A DNA stretch of 64,000 bases from Lutraria lutraria (lineage: Eukaryota; Mollusca; Bivalvia; Venerida; Mactridae). Positions 9,801-18,170 of the stretch are shown in pieces. Made by a program: the position numbers and the translations under genes. Location: the NCBI GenBank assembly GCA_964023205.1, contig OZ026840.1, forward strand, positions 8,987,603 through 9,051,602, read 5' to 3'. How positions within the stretch are numbered: position 1 is the stretch's first letter; every line of letters begins with the position of its first letter. Under the pieces are notes generated by a model. That model was not told the DNA's origin. It saw only the letters and a program-made list of their open reading frames with translations, and made no database searches.

Positions 9801-11488
9801 AGATGCTATACGTAACATGCAGTTTCATTTCTTTTCCAGTTTCGGCGAACCAAAGCTCACAAAAGAATGGTTAGCGACTTTTTTTAATTGAATTTTATAT
9901 CAAACTATTTCATTTTACTATGTAATCAACTGAACGATACATTATTATTACATTGAACGCACGTAAGTTGTACAGACGTACCTTTACTTGTTAACTTTAT
10001 ATTTTAAACTGAGTTTAATGCGAGTAAATTATTTAGAATGAACTGTATGGTCATTAAGACGAGAGCTGTAAGAAATGTTCTGTATTTCTTTATTGTCATA
10101 AAACATGTACATGGTGCCAAGGGTAATGAAGCTATTCTTCTAGATATCTTTAAATGCTTAGGAAACAACTTTGTACGAACAAAGAGAGTCATATGTATAT
10201 TTTATATGCACAGATTTAAGGTGTTTTGTCTGCTTTTGCCAACGGTTTCATTGAATTCCCAAGCAATCAAAATAACTAAATTTTGAAATGATTTCCGTTT
10301 CTTTAGAATGTTAATTTGTTTTACTAATTATTTGAGTACAGAGGCCCGTTTCAAAATATACCTTAGCTTAAATCAGTTGGTCTTACTACCTATTTTTGTA
10401 AATAAATAATGATTTACCATATTGAATGTTTTAAGCTCTATTGCCAGTTGCATTAAGTAAATAAAGTTATTTTTAAAGTTTTAAAATATGTTGTCTTAGG
10501 TAAGGTATTTCTTTGTACAGTTTCCTGACTAGTGGGTTAAATAGCACTGCATGGATTCGCCGTTAAGAATTATTCCGCAGGGCTTTGAAAGAAAAAAGAA
10601 GATTTGATTTGTATGATATAACTGTTGATATTCATGTATTTTACGTCTGCTCCACTCCACTCCACAAAAATAAGTGATTATTTTTGTGGTATAAAAATAA
10701 ATTATGTAATTGTAGAAAATCTGTATGAAAATTATGAACAGAAACAGTCGTCAAAAGGTGCACCTAAGAGAATTGAACAACCTGTTGTACCAAAGGTAGG
10801 TGATTATTTTATATCAATAATGTATGCGTATAGTGTATGAAGCCGAATCTATGTAAGTTCGTCTTTATTTTTTTAAAGTCTATGGATTCAATGTAATTTA
10901 AAATGGTTGATAATGTTTTTGGTTTTACGCCCCTTTGCAACATTATTTCAGTGATTTATCGGCGAACTGTAAAACCCAAGTTTTCCTATTACTAACATAC
11001 TATACAAGTATAACATCCGAATTTTCCGCTTGAATTACCAGTGATGGAGGGCGATCAGCCCAAGACCCATGGCCTGCAAACTAAATGCTCACAGAGAACA
11101 TTATGTCGCATCCTTGGTTTGAACTCACGAATCGGATATCCGGAAACCTAATGCTCGTACCAAGTGTTCACCTTCACACCAGAATCATTCGAAAATTATT
11201 GTATATTCGTATTCTAACAAAAAGAATATCTGCCTATTTCATGCTTCTTGAAAGCATGTGAATATATATTTCCCGATTAATTTTTACCAAAATCTATGTT
11301 TCTTGCAGAAAATTTTAAACAAAGATGGTCTACAATATGTAGAGGTTGCTTTCAAGAACACCCCGTCTGGTGATAGCCGACTTGTGATTCATGGTCTAGA
11401 AGATCGTACACCTTATGCACAAATAGACTTTACGAAGAAAGCGGACCCACTTCCTGATAGTGAAGATGAAGATGAGGGAAAGAAATGA
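737..11488 (+). CDS. Ig-superfamily transmembrane receptor, multi-exon gene
   Basis: Hand-assembled model: 737-803, 945-1229, 2156-2286, 2867-3029, 4221-4541, 6749-7078, 7428-7736, 8323-8445, 9469-9627, 9840-9869, 10716-10795, 11309-11488. It totals 2178 nt, an open frame of 725 residues plus TGA. Order: signal peptide, V-type Ig, split Cys/Trp domain, C2/I-type Ig, Ig lacking the F-strand Cys, FN3, transmembrane helix (about 541-567), tyrosine-rich tail. Most junctions are phase 1, the usual pattern for shuffled extracellular modules. Tail motifs at Y676 (LQYVEV) and Y702 (TPYAQI) fit ITIM and ITSM consensus, which in vertebrates recruit SH2 phosphatases or adaptors. I infer a cell-surface adhesion or immune-type receptor; the ligand is unknown. 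An extra half-Ig exon (5030-5178) is not in the core model. Orthology to nephrin, Kirre or CEACAM-like genes cannot be decided here. Confidence 0.8.
945..1229 (+). CDS. Receptor exon 2: V-type Ig domain
   Basis: A 285-nt exon, phase 1 to phase 1, bounded by ACAG and GTAAGT. It encodes one complete Ig domain: B-strand cysteine in VIICKG, core tryptophan in SYSWYF, and the F-strand signature DAGTYACDYG. The G-strand region ends in SKSLKTE. Several N-linked glycosylation sequons are visible (NET, NDS, NGT, NIS). It is the membrane-distal domain and so the likely ligand-contact module. Confidence 0.85.
1230..2155. other. Intron, nothing coding
   Basis: Intron of the receptor gene. It includes an AGGGAGATAACTC phrase at about 1874-1887, which recurs in other molluscan-looking repeats of this window (8973, 13838). 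Confidence 0.5.
2156..2286 (+). CDS. Receptor exon 3: first half of a split extracellular domain
   Basis: Acceptor CTCAG at 2155 in phase 1. The donor ACA|GTAGGT at 2287 leaves in phase 0. It encodes about 43 residues without cysteine, including DFKIESDKTILISADRLYP and a TRIWSETDGQDVT ending. The junction with exon 2 makes a TGT (Cys) codon. The reading frame continues a short way past the donor, which is why a longer open frame appears. It pairs with the exon at 2867 to make a 98-codon domain. Confidence 0.6.
2867..3029 (+). CDS. Receptor exon 4: second half of the split domain (C-x11-C-x-W)
   Basis: The acceptor TTTCAG ends at 2866; 163 nt, phase 0 in and phase 1 out (G|GTAACA). All codons are open. 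It encodes GSVRC, then eleven residues, then CNW, followed by a Pro/Gly/Tyr-rich stretch (AVPYGDYFYSVIV) and FNGSFLI. The two close cysteines with CxW are unlike a canonical Ig domain, whose cysteines lie about 55-75 residues apart. The fold is therefore left open: a divergent Ig-like or other beta-sandwich module. Confidence 0.6.
3190..3310 (+). repeat. tRNA-derived SINE fragment in an intron
   Basis: A GTTCGAATCCCAT B-box-like stretch is followed by a GTGACTAGTCAAATTTCACAA-type body that recurs at 21350, 28935, 30095, 33945, 50700 and 53855. The overlapping open frame is not a gene. A 14-bp C run lies further on at about 3747-3760. Confidence 0.6.
4221..4541 (+). CDS. Receptor exon 5: C2/I-type Ig domain
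   Basis: A 321-nt phase 1-1 exon between TTTTAG and GTAAGT. It carries the Ig B-strand DDLTVKCVSRGGYPRPNVV with the proline pattern common in I-set and C2 domains. The F-strand is YDGASLHCRSSY (D-x-A-x-L-x-C type) and the G-strand is TTVQLNLY. The usual C-strand tryptophan is replaced by leucine (VVLYVN). Multiple N-glycosylation sequons are present. Confidence 0.8.
5030..5178 (+). CDS. Half Ig domain exon, poorly placed
   Basis: This encodes the C-terminal half of an Ig domain: LTLTNLTYEHSGLYICGASN, then a G-strand SIYLHVK, with a strong donor T|GTAAGT in phase 1 at 5179. The N-terminal half with its B-strand Cys and Trp is not found in 4542-5029. Possible acceptors end at 5029 (phase 2), 5037 (phase 1) and 5049 (phase 1). 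Joining 5038 to exon 5 would create TAA. Joining 5050 to exon 5 stays in frame but makes only half a domain. Either a partner exon is unrecognised or it has been lost; the core gene reads through without it. Confidence 0.45.
6749..7078 (+). CDS. Receptor exon 7: I-set-like Ig domain without the F-strand Cys
   Basis: A 330-nt phase 1-1 exon between TTTTCAG and GTAAAT. It starts AFPIITKPAAREV, the typical edge of an I-set domain. It has a B-strand-like NACASIEFDF and the F-strand DDFGMYTIKVTNEIGES, in which the expected Tyr-x-Cys is Tyr-Thr-Ile. Two further cysteines (IECFK, IECSK) sit mid-domain and may pair differently. Loss of the F-strand Cys is known in some I-set domains of titin-like proteins. 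Confidence 0.75.
7296..7358 (+). repeat. tRNA-like element in an intron
   Basis: A-box-like AACTCAAATGGTAGAGC, an anticodon-loop-like TTTGCAA and B-box GGTTCGAGCC occur at tRNA spacing. No acceptor stem pairs across the ends. It is more likely the head of a SINE than a working tRNA gene. Confidence 0.55.
7428..7736 (+). CDS. Receptor exon 8: fibronectin type III domain
   Basis: A 309-nt phase 1-1 exon after TTCCAG with donor G|GTGAGA. The N-terminal GPPCVPYNVSVDEITETSA followed by TLSWIR matches the FN3 A/B-strand pattern with its core Trp. The E/F region has STSTYYIRMFAYN, the Tyr-x-x-x-x-x-Ala-x-Asn pattern of FN3, and the module ends SESIIFTT. It sits directly before the membrane helix, as in many Ig-FN3 adhesion receptors. 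Confidence 0.85.
8323..8445 (+). CDS. Receptor exon 9: transmembrane helix
   Basis: A 123-nt phase 1-1 exon after CTGTAG with donor G|GTATAT. It encodes LPLALIGGVGGGG, then ICLIVIIGVAFVLVM, then KHRRNKDH. This is a single membrane segment with glycine-rich entry and a basic stop-transfer sequence, so the protein is type I with its C-terminus in the cytosol. The glycine run could favour helix packing. Confidence 0.85.
8715..8815 (-). repeat. tRNA-derived SINE head, - strand
   Basis: Reading the - strand, GGGGTTCGATCCTCGGCTC gives a B-box. It lies in the intron after the transmembrane exon and is preceded by a GA-rich stretch at about 8598-8620. A similar element is at 43140-43272. Confidence 0.5.
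9227..9312 (+). repeat. Imperfect 26-29-bp tandem repeat, three copies
   Basis: Three adjacent copies of a CATGATGCACAGTCCTAAA-type unit in the intron before exon 10, ending in a truncated fourth. Copies differ by several substitutions. Confidence 0.6.
9469..9677 (+). CDS. Receptor exon 10: proximal tail, with alternative ends
   Basis: The acceptor TTTCAG ends at 9468, phase 1. The exon encodes tyrosines in SMYISA, CIYAMT and DVYATV. Two outcomes are possible. A donor at G|GTGACA (9628) leaves in phase 1 and reaches the 30-nt exon at 9840 or the exon at 10716. Reading through instead adds 16 residues ending TLYEVFQP and stops at TAA 9675-9677, giving a 645-residue receptor that lacks the ITIM and ITSM. 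The tail tyrosines have YxxV or YxxF spacing without a full ITIM consensus. Confidence 0.75.
9840..9869 (+). CDS. Receptor exon 11: 30-nt microexon
   Basis: A strong acceptor (CTTTTCCAG) is followed 30 nt later by G|GTTAGC. The exon is phase 1-1 and would insert ten residues, V-SANQSSQKN, between HKK and ENLYENY. It is frame-neutral whether kept or skipped. The donor is weak at +5, which would suit regulated inclusion. The call rests only on splice signals and phase. Confidence 0.45.
10716..10795 (+). CDS. Receptor exon 12: tail segment
   Basis: The acceptor ATTGTAG ends at 10715, phase 1, and the donor AAG|GTAGGT leaves in phase 0. It encodes ENLYENYEQKQSSKGAPK then RIEQPVVPK. NLYENY holds two closely spaced tyrosines that could serve as SH2 docking sites. 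The proline-containing stretch is basic. Confidence 0.7.
11309..11488 (+). CDS. Receptor exon 13: C-terminus with ITIM- and ITSM-type motifs
   Basis: The acceptor CTTGCAG ends at 11308, phase 0. The exon encodes 59 residues to TGA at 11486-11488. LQYVEV fits the ITIM consensus [SIVL]xYxx[VIL], and TPYAQI fits the ITSM consensus TxYxx[VI]. They lie 26 residues apart, a spacing able to engage tandem SH2 domains. The tail closes with ADPLPDSEDEDE then GKK, an acidic casein-kinase-2-like end. Confidence 0.85.
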   Translation, partial: KILNKDGLQYVEVAFKNTPSGDSRLVIHGLEDRTPYAQIDFTKKADPLPDSEDEDEGKK

Positions 11489-12160
11489 GAAATTTATCTA
11501 AATTTGATCAGGGTCTAGGCCTATAAAACGTGAGAATGGTCTGTAAGCTCCCGTATCTCAAATCTTGTGTCAATTATAATTAAACAAAGATCATATTAAC
11601 CATGCATTATTCCTTCAGAGTTATTGATTTGAGTTTGCATTGTTCAAGGCTTTACTCTGCTACATAAAAATTTCAATCAAAATATATTTAGAACGGATTT
11701 GATATTTTGAGCTAGGAGAATGTCCGTTAGTTATATAACCTCGGAACTAGTCTTTGTCGTTTTGTTCACTTTAATAAAATGATTCGAAGCGAATTGTTAG
11801 ACATTACCGAATAAGCACTCATTAAAGTTCGCCTCTTTTTGTCCTTACCTTTTACAATTTTTGTCATGAACACCAATCGAATATTATTACAATTTGTATT
11901 TATACACATGCAGTTATACAGCCTAAACATAGTACCAGTAATTATTACACTAATGTACGAACTATAAACAATTAAACCAAACAGTTGACGTATTGATTAC
12001 TTTCTTTTAAACTGTCGAATTTCTATTCTTTAAATAGATGTATATACTTTTTCATGTACTACATGTTTATCTTAGTTCTGTATACACTTGTGGTTTTTTA
12101 CTTATTACTTTGCGTGTGTGTGTCATTCAGACTGTGTCGAATGTACGATACAAATAAAAT
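11489..12160 (+). terminator. 3' UTR with candidate polyadenylation signals
   Basis: Non-coding sequence after the receptor stop codon. AATAAA occurs at about 11773 and again at about 12153, the second followed by a T/G-rich stretch. Either could end the transcript. Nothing else is recognised here. Confidence 0.5.
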
Positions 12161-12367
12161 GTATTTCTCAAAACTGTTGAATGAAGTTTCGGGGTGTCAG
12201 GGTACCTCATAATTTACAATTATTCATTTTTGTGTTTGCATTGTTTGCATATGATATCATAAGAGGTGGTTAGCCAAAAAAACTAGTTCACAGCCTATGC
12301 GGCTTTGCTGGTGTCTTTGAATGACAGTCTACCTTCTGTAACTGTTCCAAGGTGGTATCCTCCGAGA

Positions 12368-12538
12368 GACTGTTTTTATCCTCCATTTTTGTATGTTTTT
12401 GTGTGTTGGATGAGTGTTGGTAATGTATTACTTGTAGATGGATGGTGTCCGATAGACTGTTTTTATCCTCCATTTTTTATGTTTTTGTGTGTTGGATGAG
12501 TGTTGGTAATGTAGTACTTGTAGATGAATGGTGTTTTT
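12368..12538 (+). repeat. Two-copy 87-bp tandem duplication
   Basis: GACTGTTTTTATCCTCCATT begins each copy at 12368 and 12455. The copies match closely through GTGTGTTGGATGAGTGTTGG. The open frames on both strands here are by-products of the duplication. Confidence 0.8.
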
Positions 12539-12539
12539 T

Positions 12540-13780
12540 CTCTCTAGGAATCATTTGCTCTTCTATACATAATTATATACATTTCTAGAAATGATATTTC
12601 GATACGTTTGTATCATGGTTGCAATATGTCGACTTTAAGCGCACACCCAAGAACACCTAGGCAATGTTGCCATTAATATAGAACAGGTTGTAATTCGATT
12701 ATTATTGTTTAATTCTCATGCATATTATGGCCATCTCAACGTATGTATATGTGATGGTGCGCAGATTTGATGTTTCATTACAATTTTACAAACAGGGAAA
12801 CACTCATAAATCCAGTGATATAAAAATGACGATAAATTCTTTATCGTCAGCTATCTTATGATATAATTTTGGAATATGTCTGATACTTTACCAACCGCTT
12901 ATACACGTATCAACCAAATATGTTCTTTCTTTTGTTTATGAGCAAAATGTCTTTGACTTTAAAGTGTATGTATACATCAATGGAATTATGCCGATGTTGG
13001 TTTATAGTAAGCTTTGAATAGAAAAATATTTCATTCAGTTTTTTTTTAAATTCTTAATTGGTTTGTTTGGATTGACCACGTTAATCTGGCAAATCTTTCG
13101 AGAATGCAAATATCATAACGAAATAGTGAGAGAAATGGAAACATGGACGCAACGGGTAATTATTCAAAAAATATTACCTTTATCATTAATATGTGCATTT
13201 ACTAACAATGTCTTTGACCGTACATCAAATAATTAGAGCAGCGAATAATAAATCGGTATTATTACAAAAAATATATGAAAATTACGAAAATAAAAAATTG
13301 AACATCAAAAGCAAATAGCCACAAGTAGTGCAATTATAATTTTAAAATAAGCTGTTTTTACATAGAAATGACAAGAAGTGACAACATAGTATAAGGCAAT
13401 TGGAAGCGTTTTAAAGATGCTTATGTTTTGATAATGTTGAAAACATATGGGAGATGTTAAAAAGAATAAATAGATGATCTTTGATTGTCTCCCAATCTAT
13501 ACATATTTGAAAACTTTAAATGCTAGTAATGATTAGATTAAGCAACATGATAATAGACGATTTCGTGCATGAAGGTGGGCATGCTTCATATTGGTGCATC
13601 GTGTTGTATTCTAAAGGTTTTACACATTACTGTAAGGTATTAACTACATATCACCATGTGAACTACGACCAGCAAAGAGGAAGAAACATAATACTAGTAT
13701 TCAAGCACAGCAGCTGCTGACATTTATTCATGTTTTGTTTGAGAATAATCGGTTGTAACACATATGGTAGCCTTAATTTA
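12540..13780. other. Intergenic, nothing recognised
   Basis: AT-rich sequence without a convincing exon, repeat or RNA gene. The open frame at 13520-13720 lacks splice-consistent or family-like features. Confidence 0.4.
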
Positions 13781-13787
13781 CAGGTGT

Positions 13788-13985
13788 TAAAGACGATTGC
13801 TACAGTTTGCTACAATTTTCACATAGAAATTCAAATTGAAGGGCAGATAACTCAAAAACGAGAACAGAGACCCCCTTTTTCGCTTAAAATGTTTCTGTTA
13901 TCAAAGTTTAAATAAATTATATTGAACAGTTTTCATTATGCCCATAATAATAAATGTCTATGTGAAAACTAGCAATCGTCTTTAA
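13788..13985. mobile_element. Hairpin (foldback) element
   Basis: The left arm has TAAAGACGATTGCT and TTTTCACATAGA. The right arm (13957-13985) has the reverse complement, TCTATGTGAAAA and AGCAATCGTCTTTA. The left arm holds a short internal duplication of about 11 nt. The centre carries GGGCAGATAACTCAAAAACG, also found in the receptor intron near 8973. Confidence 0.65.
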
Positions 13986-14427
13986 GTGACTCTGGGCAAA
14001 GAAATATCTCATCAACAAATAATAATTATGTAGGGGAAAAATAACTAAAATAAGCATGTCTAGTACACAATACTGAATACAGGACGTGATATGGGACAAA
14101 ACATGTGTAAAATATATATTCAAAACATTCATGAAAATACAAGAATACGAAAAGTCTCTATCAGGCCTGTATATGATACGAACAAAGAGATAGTTTTGGC
14201 CTTTTTGATTGACATTCTGGATTTGATTTTAAGTCTGGTATGGTATACTACAACTGGAATTCTTTTTAATACCAATGCAAATACACCACCACATCTTGTA
14301 CGCTTGTGGTCATTCTTATAAACATCATTATCAGGTGGGAAGACTTCAGAGTTTTTACTGCTTGGTTTCCGAAGAGAATGAGTGGTTCAGATCATCTGTT
14401 TTAGATGTATCAAACAGTGATGAAGTA

Positions 14428-14671
14428 CTATGTTAAGCATTGCCAAAATTCTTCTGGATAATTACAATAAAATTGATGTGTAAAAGTATTCATTCCTTGG
14501 CATTCTGCATGGGACCAAGTATTGCAGTCTTCACACACACAAAAACCACCTCGGTCTGGATGCCATTTTACTTCGGTGTTACAAACTTCACATAAATCGT
14601 TCCCTTCAGTATCACAGGTAGTCGAAGGTCTTTGACGATGATACGTATGCATTACATTGCAGTTCATCGTC
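14428..14671 (-). CDS. Small PHD-like zinc finger reading frame
   Basis: On the - strand a 79-codon open frame runs from ATG at 14667 to TAG at 14428-14430. It has LCEVCNTEVKWHPDRGGF, then CVCEDCNTWSHAECQGM, then FYC and EEFWQC: a Cys-x2-Cys, Cys-x2-Cys, His-x2-Cys series with an aromatic before the His pair and a final Trp-x-Cys. This resembles the C4HC3 PHD zinc finger, which reads histone tails in host proteins and also occurs in transposon ORFs. The last Cys pair is incomplete because the frame stops just after WQC. A splice acceptor (CATTTTAG) lies 3 nt before the ATG, so this may be an internal exon. Host gene or TE fragment is undecided. Confidence 0.45.
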
Positions 14672-15404
14672 TAAAATGGTCAACAAGACGAAATAAAAAA
14701 GACCAATTTAGTTATGGTACCCACGACTATATCACATGCTTTAAGAATATCCAAGTTAAGCTAAGGTTCAAGAGGGATAGCTAGCTTTTCTCCAGGAGCT
14801 TCCTCCTATTAATTAGTCAAAATTTTGGATACCAAAGAAAAATATACAGCAGTTCCATGAATTAGACTGCTGTTGCTAACAGCGATGCTAGTCTGTAAAA
14901 GAGCTCAATTTGTCGTGACCAATTGAATTCAGACCCAAACACTTAGAATTTTTGCTAAAATTCGAAATATTTGGACTAACAGCAAGCTCTGCACAATAAG
15001 CCCCCACGTACCATACACAAAATCATCCATACAAAGCCACACATTCCTAAATTGTTTTTCTCCATATTTTTTACATCTAATTCTTTTAGAGCAAACTCTC
15101 GCGATTACAGGAGTCTTTTATCTGCTGAAGGTGGTCATTATATCCACTATGTAGACTTTCGTAAATTCAACAAAAACTATGATGGACTACAACAATATGG
15201 AACAGTATAGGTGTAGTAAAGTACTTTGGTGAATTCAACGTAAAACGAATTCACACAAAAAGGCAACTTTTCAGAGAATACCATCAGTTAAAATATAAGA
15301 AATTCTCAATAGATTGGATGGCGGTTTCATTGACTAGCTTATACGGGACCGAATATTTCAATTTTGCCGCCGTATGATAAACTTTCTGATATTTGATATA
15401 ACAT

Positions 15405-15545
15405 GAGTTTGTTGTGGCCATCTGTGACCAATCATCTGCCTCAGTGCTGCTCATTTATAGTTTGTTTAACATTATTTAACTGTGGCCATCTCTGACTGGT
15501 TATAAGACTCAGCTAGCGTTTGTCATTTATAGGTTAATATAACAT
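15405..15545 (+). repeat. Imperfect two-copy duplication
   Basis: Two roughly 70-bp copies both begin GTGGCCATCT, pass through CTCAG and TCATTTATAG, and end near AACAT. Confidence 0.45.
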
Positions 15546-15602
15546 AGATTATCTCAGTTTATCTGTTATATAACATGTCGCTGTATAGTGATTTATATCA
15601 TA

Positions 15603-15803
15603 GGCACTCGATTCCGTGATTTTTATACGTTTACAGACGTCATTTTTCAATTTCACCCATCAAACAACGTAAATCTGTCGAAAGAAAAATCTTCAATTTT
15701 CTCCTTATTGAGTGTATATTTTTTTATACAGATTTGCGTTGTTTGATGAGTGAAATTGAAAAATAACGTCTGTAAACGTATAAAAAACTCGGAATCGAGT
15801 GCC
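15603..15803. mobile_element. 201-bp palindromic MITE with flanking duplication
   Basis: Ends GGCACTCGATTCCG and CGGAATCGAGTGCC. The arms pair over about 75 nt with a few mismatches, including GTTTACAGACGT and CATCAAACAACG. Both sides carry TGATTTATATCATA (15589-15602 and 15806-15819), with TA directly next to each end. This is either a 14-bp target duplication or a TA duplication beside a coincidental repeat. Confidence 0.8.
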
Positions 15804-17637
15804 TATGATTTATATCATACACAAATATTTTAATTACAAGAACCTGCTAAATATTACAATACCAGAGTGTTTATATTATATCAGCACAGACATATTATAC
15901 GTCTCTGATATAAGTAAATAAAAAACAATAAAAAAAGACCCATTCCGCCTATTAGATCCGATTGCATGTCCGTGTGTCCGCGTTTTACACCTAACCCAGG
16001 TTAAGTTCTACTAAAAGTATTCACGGATGGCCACTGTAACTTATTCCACAGATGGCCAAAAGTGATTCCAGGTTGGTGTTTGGCCAATGAGTGATTCTCA
16101 TTATTTGCTAAAAAAACGTGTCAAGTTTGACAGTTGAACGAGGGCGTAAATAGTTCTTAAATTTTGGATTATACTTCAAAATTAACTTATTTTGGTAAGT
16201 TTGAATGATACTGAAGGATAAGGTTTTGATTTTGTGATTTATCTTTCAAAATGACGTCGATATATTTGATGGTGATGCTCATTTAATGTCTGAAGTGTAA
16301 TGGAATGTGTTAATAACTTCAACATACTTTGCAAAAAATCGTTCACAAAACAAATAGGATAAAAACAGGCTAAATATTGTCATGTCATTTAATTGTATGA
16401 TATTTATTGATTCCTTTTAAATAATATCATGTAAGAATTTCTGTTTTTTAAGAAAAAATGAATTTAAGGCACTTGTCATGATTGTCTAATTTATCTTGGT
16501 TTAGTTTACAATATTTTTTTTAATTGGCAGTGCCAAAGATGAAGATATTGAAATAAAGGTATTTTGAAATTTCATTTTTGACCCCTAACTTTTGAAGTCT
16601 ATGGAGCGTCCTGCCGACACCAATTCGATTTTATGATTTACCGCGTACCGCTTGCCGTACAGTAGATGAACATCATTGGTAATTTGGTTGACACAGCCTG
16701 CATAAAGTTTACACAAAATATGACCGGATTTTAAACACTCGCATGTTATTTTCAAAGTTTATACTATTTATTCATAATTTTGTTATTGTTCTTTGATATA
16801 TATGCTATATTTATACATTTCCATGCTTATTGATGGCATATTGTACTTTTAACGGCTAAAAAGACAAACTTGACAAAACTCAGAAATCCGACATTGTTTT
16901 GGTCCTTTCGCAATGAGACGTAGCAGGCAATAGATGAAAGAGCAAAATCAGGAACGGATCGCTCGTACGTCTCATAAATGTAGACTATAGTGTAAGAGTG
17001 ATTTCTTTAAAGTAACTGCAATCAAGCACTTATATACAATAATACATACATGTAGTAACATACATGGATTCGCAACTTCCATATTACGTTAACAGTTAAA
17101 AGTAATCAAATCCCGTGGTAATGACACATGAATCAACAGGATTTCATGCTCCTGTTTACAATAGTGAAAATACGAAAATATCCGTGATATTCCGATTGTT
17201 AACAACAGTGAAAATATCCGTGGTATCAGAGGCGCCGGAGACATCGAAATCATAAATCTTTAAAATTTCTCAAATTTATTGTCAATACTACATCTAAATC
17301 ACAGCGCGACAAGGTGTAACCATGGTGATGACAGCCGCTTCGGGTCGGGTAATCGACTACCGGTTAATTATATTCAACGGAGCGCAATACATAGTTCCCA
17401 CATCTATAATATTTACCTCCCTTGGTGGCCATCTTGCTTGGCAAATTCGACAGGCATTGATAGAAGATATTTATATTTTTGTTTCGATAATTCTAAATAT
17501 AGGATATTCATATGTGACAACTACATTTTCTTAAACCTGATGTGCTTATGATATTAACAACTTAATGATTAAGTGAAATGAGTTGTTTAATAACCAATTT
17601 TCAGATTTTTTCTATTAAGTGCATAAGAATTTTGCCT

Positions 17638-17659
17638 AGCAAGATGGCTGCCAAGGGAG
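17638..17659 (+). promoter_or_regulatory. TISU/YY1-type start site
   Basis: GCAAGATGGCTGCC differs by one base from the TISU consensus SAASATGGCGGC, a YY1-binding element that sets both transcription start and translation start in mRNAs with very short leaders. It overlaps the first coding exon of the gene below. The mirrored copy is at 17417-17435 on the - strand. Confidence 0.55.
17644..17659 (+). CDS. 16-nt first coding exon (M-A-A-K-G)
   Basis: ATG GCT GCC AAG GGA G is followed by GTAAAT. It leaves in phase 1 and joins the acceptor at 17930 to make GAC, then ATG ACT ACA in frame. The predicted N-terminus is MAAKGDMTTPNQ. Support comes from the TISU context, the donor and the frame match; no transcript evidence is available. 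Confidence 0.5.
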
Positions 17660-17930
17660 GTAAATATTGTAGATGTGGGAAGTTGGGAACTATGTATAGT
17701 GGTAGGTGTCTACCAATTAACGTATTGATTGATTGTCGGTTATGGACATGTAGACCAATTAAGAAAATGCCAATTAAAGGCAAGGTTGGCAAACAGTTGG
17801 TTTTTTTAATGTCGGCCATGTTTGAATAAAATTCATTTTAATTGCATTAACTCTATATATTAAAAGAAAACAGAAATATGTCATTTGTATATGTATACCT
17901 TGTCCTGTCTCACATTAATTTGTAATATAG

Positions 17931-18058
17931 ACATGACTACACCTAACCAATCTAGTAATTTCAAATTTCCTAAACCATCTTTCAGCAAAAAGAAACCAGA
18001 AAACTGTTCATTCTATGCACAGTGGTTTAAGACTCATCCCTGGATTTACTATGATGAG
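17931..18058 (+). CDS. Exon of a TTF-type zinc-finger-like protein
   Basis: The acceptor TAATATAG ends at 17930 and the donor GAG|GTAATT at 18059 leaves in phase 0. It encodes MTTPNQSSNFKFPKPSF, a Lys-rich link, then CSFYAQWFKTHPWIYYDE. The Trp-Phe-x3-Pro-Trp-x-x-Tyr pattern resembles the start of TTF-type zinc fingers in hAT-related and KIAA1586/ZNF862-like proteins, where a Cys pair normally follows in the next segment. I could not find that next exon. It could be a host gene with a long intron or a domesticated or dead transposon fragment. With the 16-nt exon above it would start MAAKGD. Confidence 0.5.
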
Positions 18059-18170
18059 GTAATTATTAATTTAGGATAATATAAACAAGTTTCAATAACG
18101 TATCTGAACAAGGGATCAAACAGGGTATTCCGAATTTTTAATCTCGGAGACGAAAGGATTATAATAGATG

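Larger units (their letters stand above)
17385..17698. repeat. Inverted repeat with two YY1/TISU-like starts
   Basis: The left arm (about 17385-17448) and right arm (about 17627-17698) are reverse complements over some 55-60 nt. Each arm, read outward on its own strand, has CAAGATGG, then CCAAGGGAG and a GTAAATATT donor-like site, then AGATGTGGGAA. The loop is about 180 nt, AT-rich and non-coding. Confidence 0.75.
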
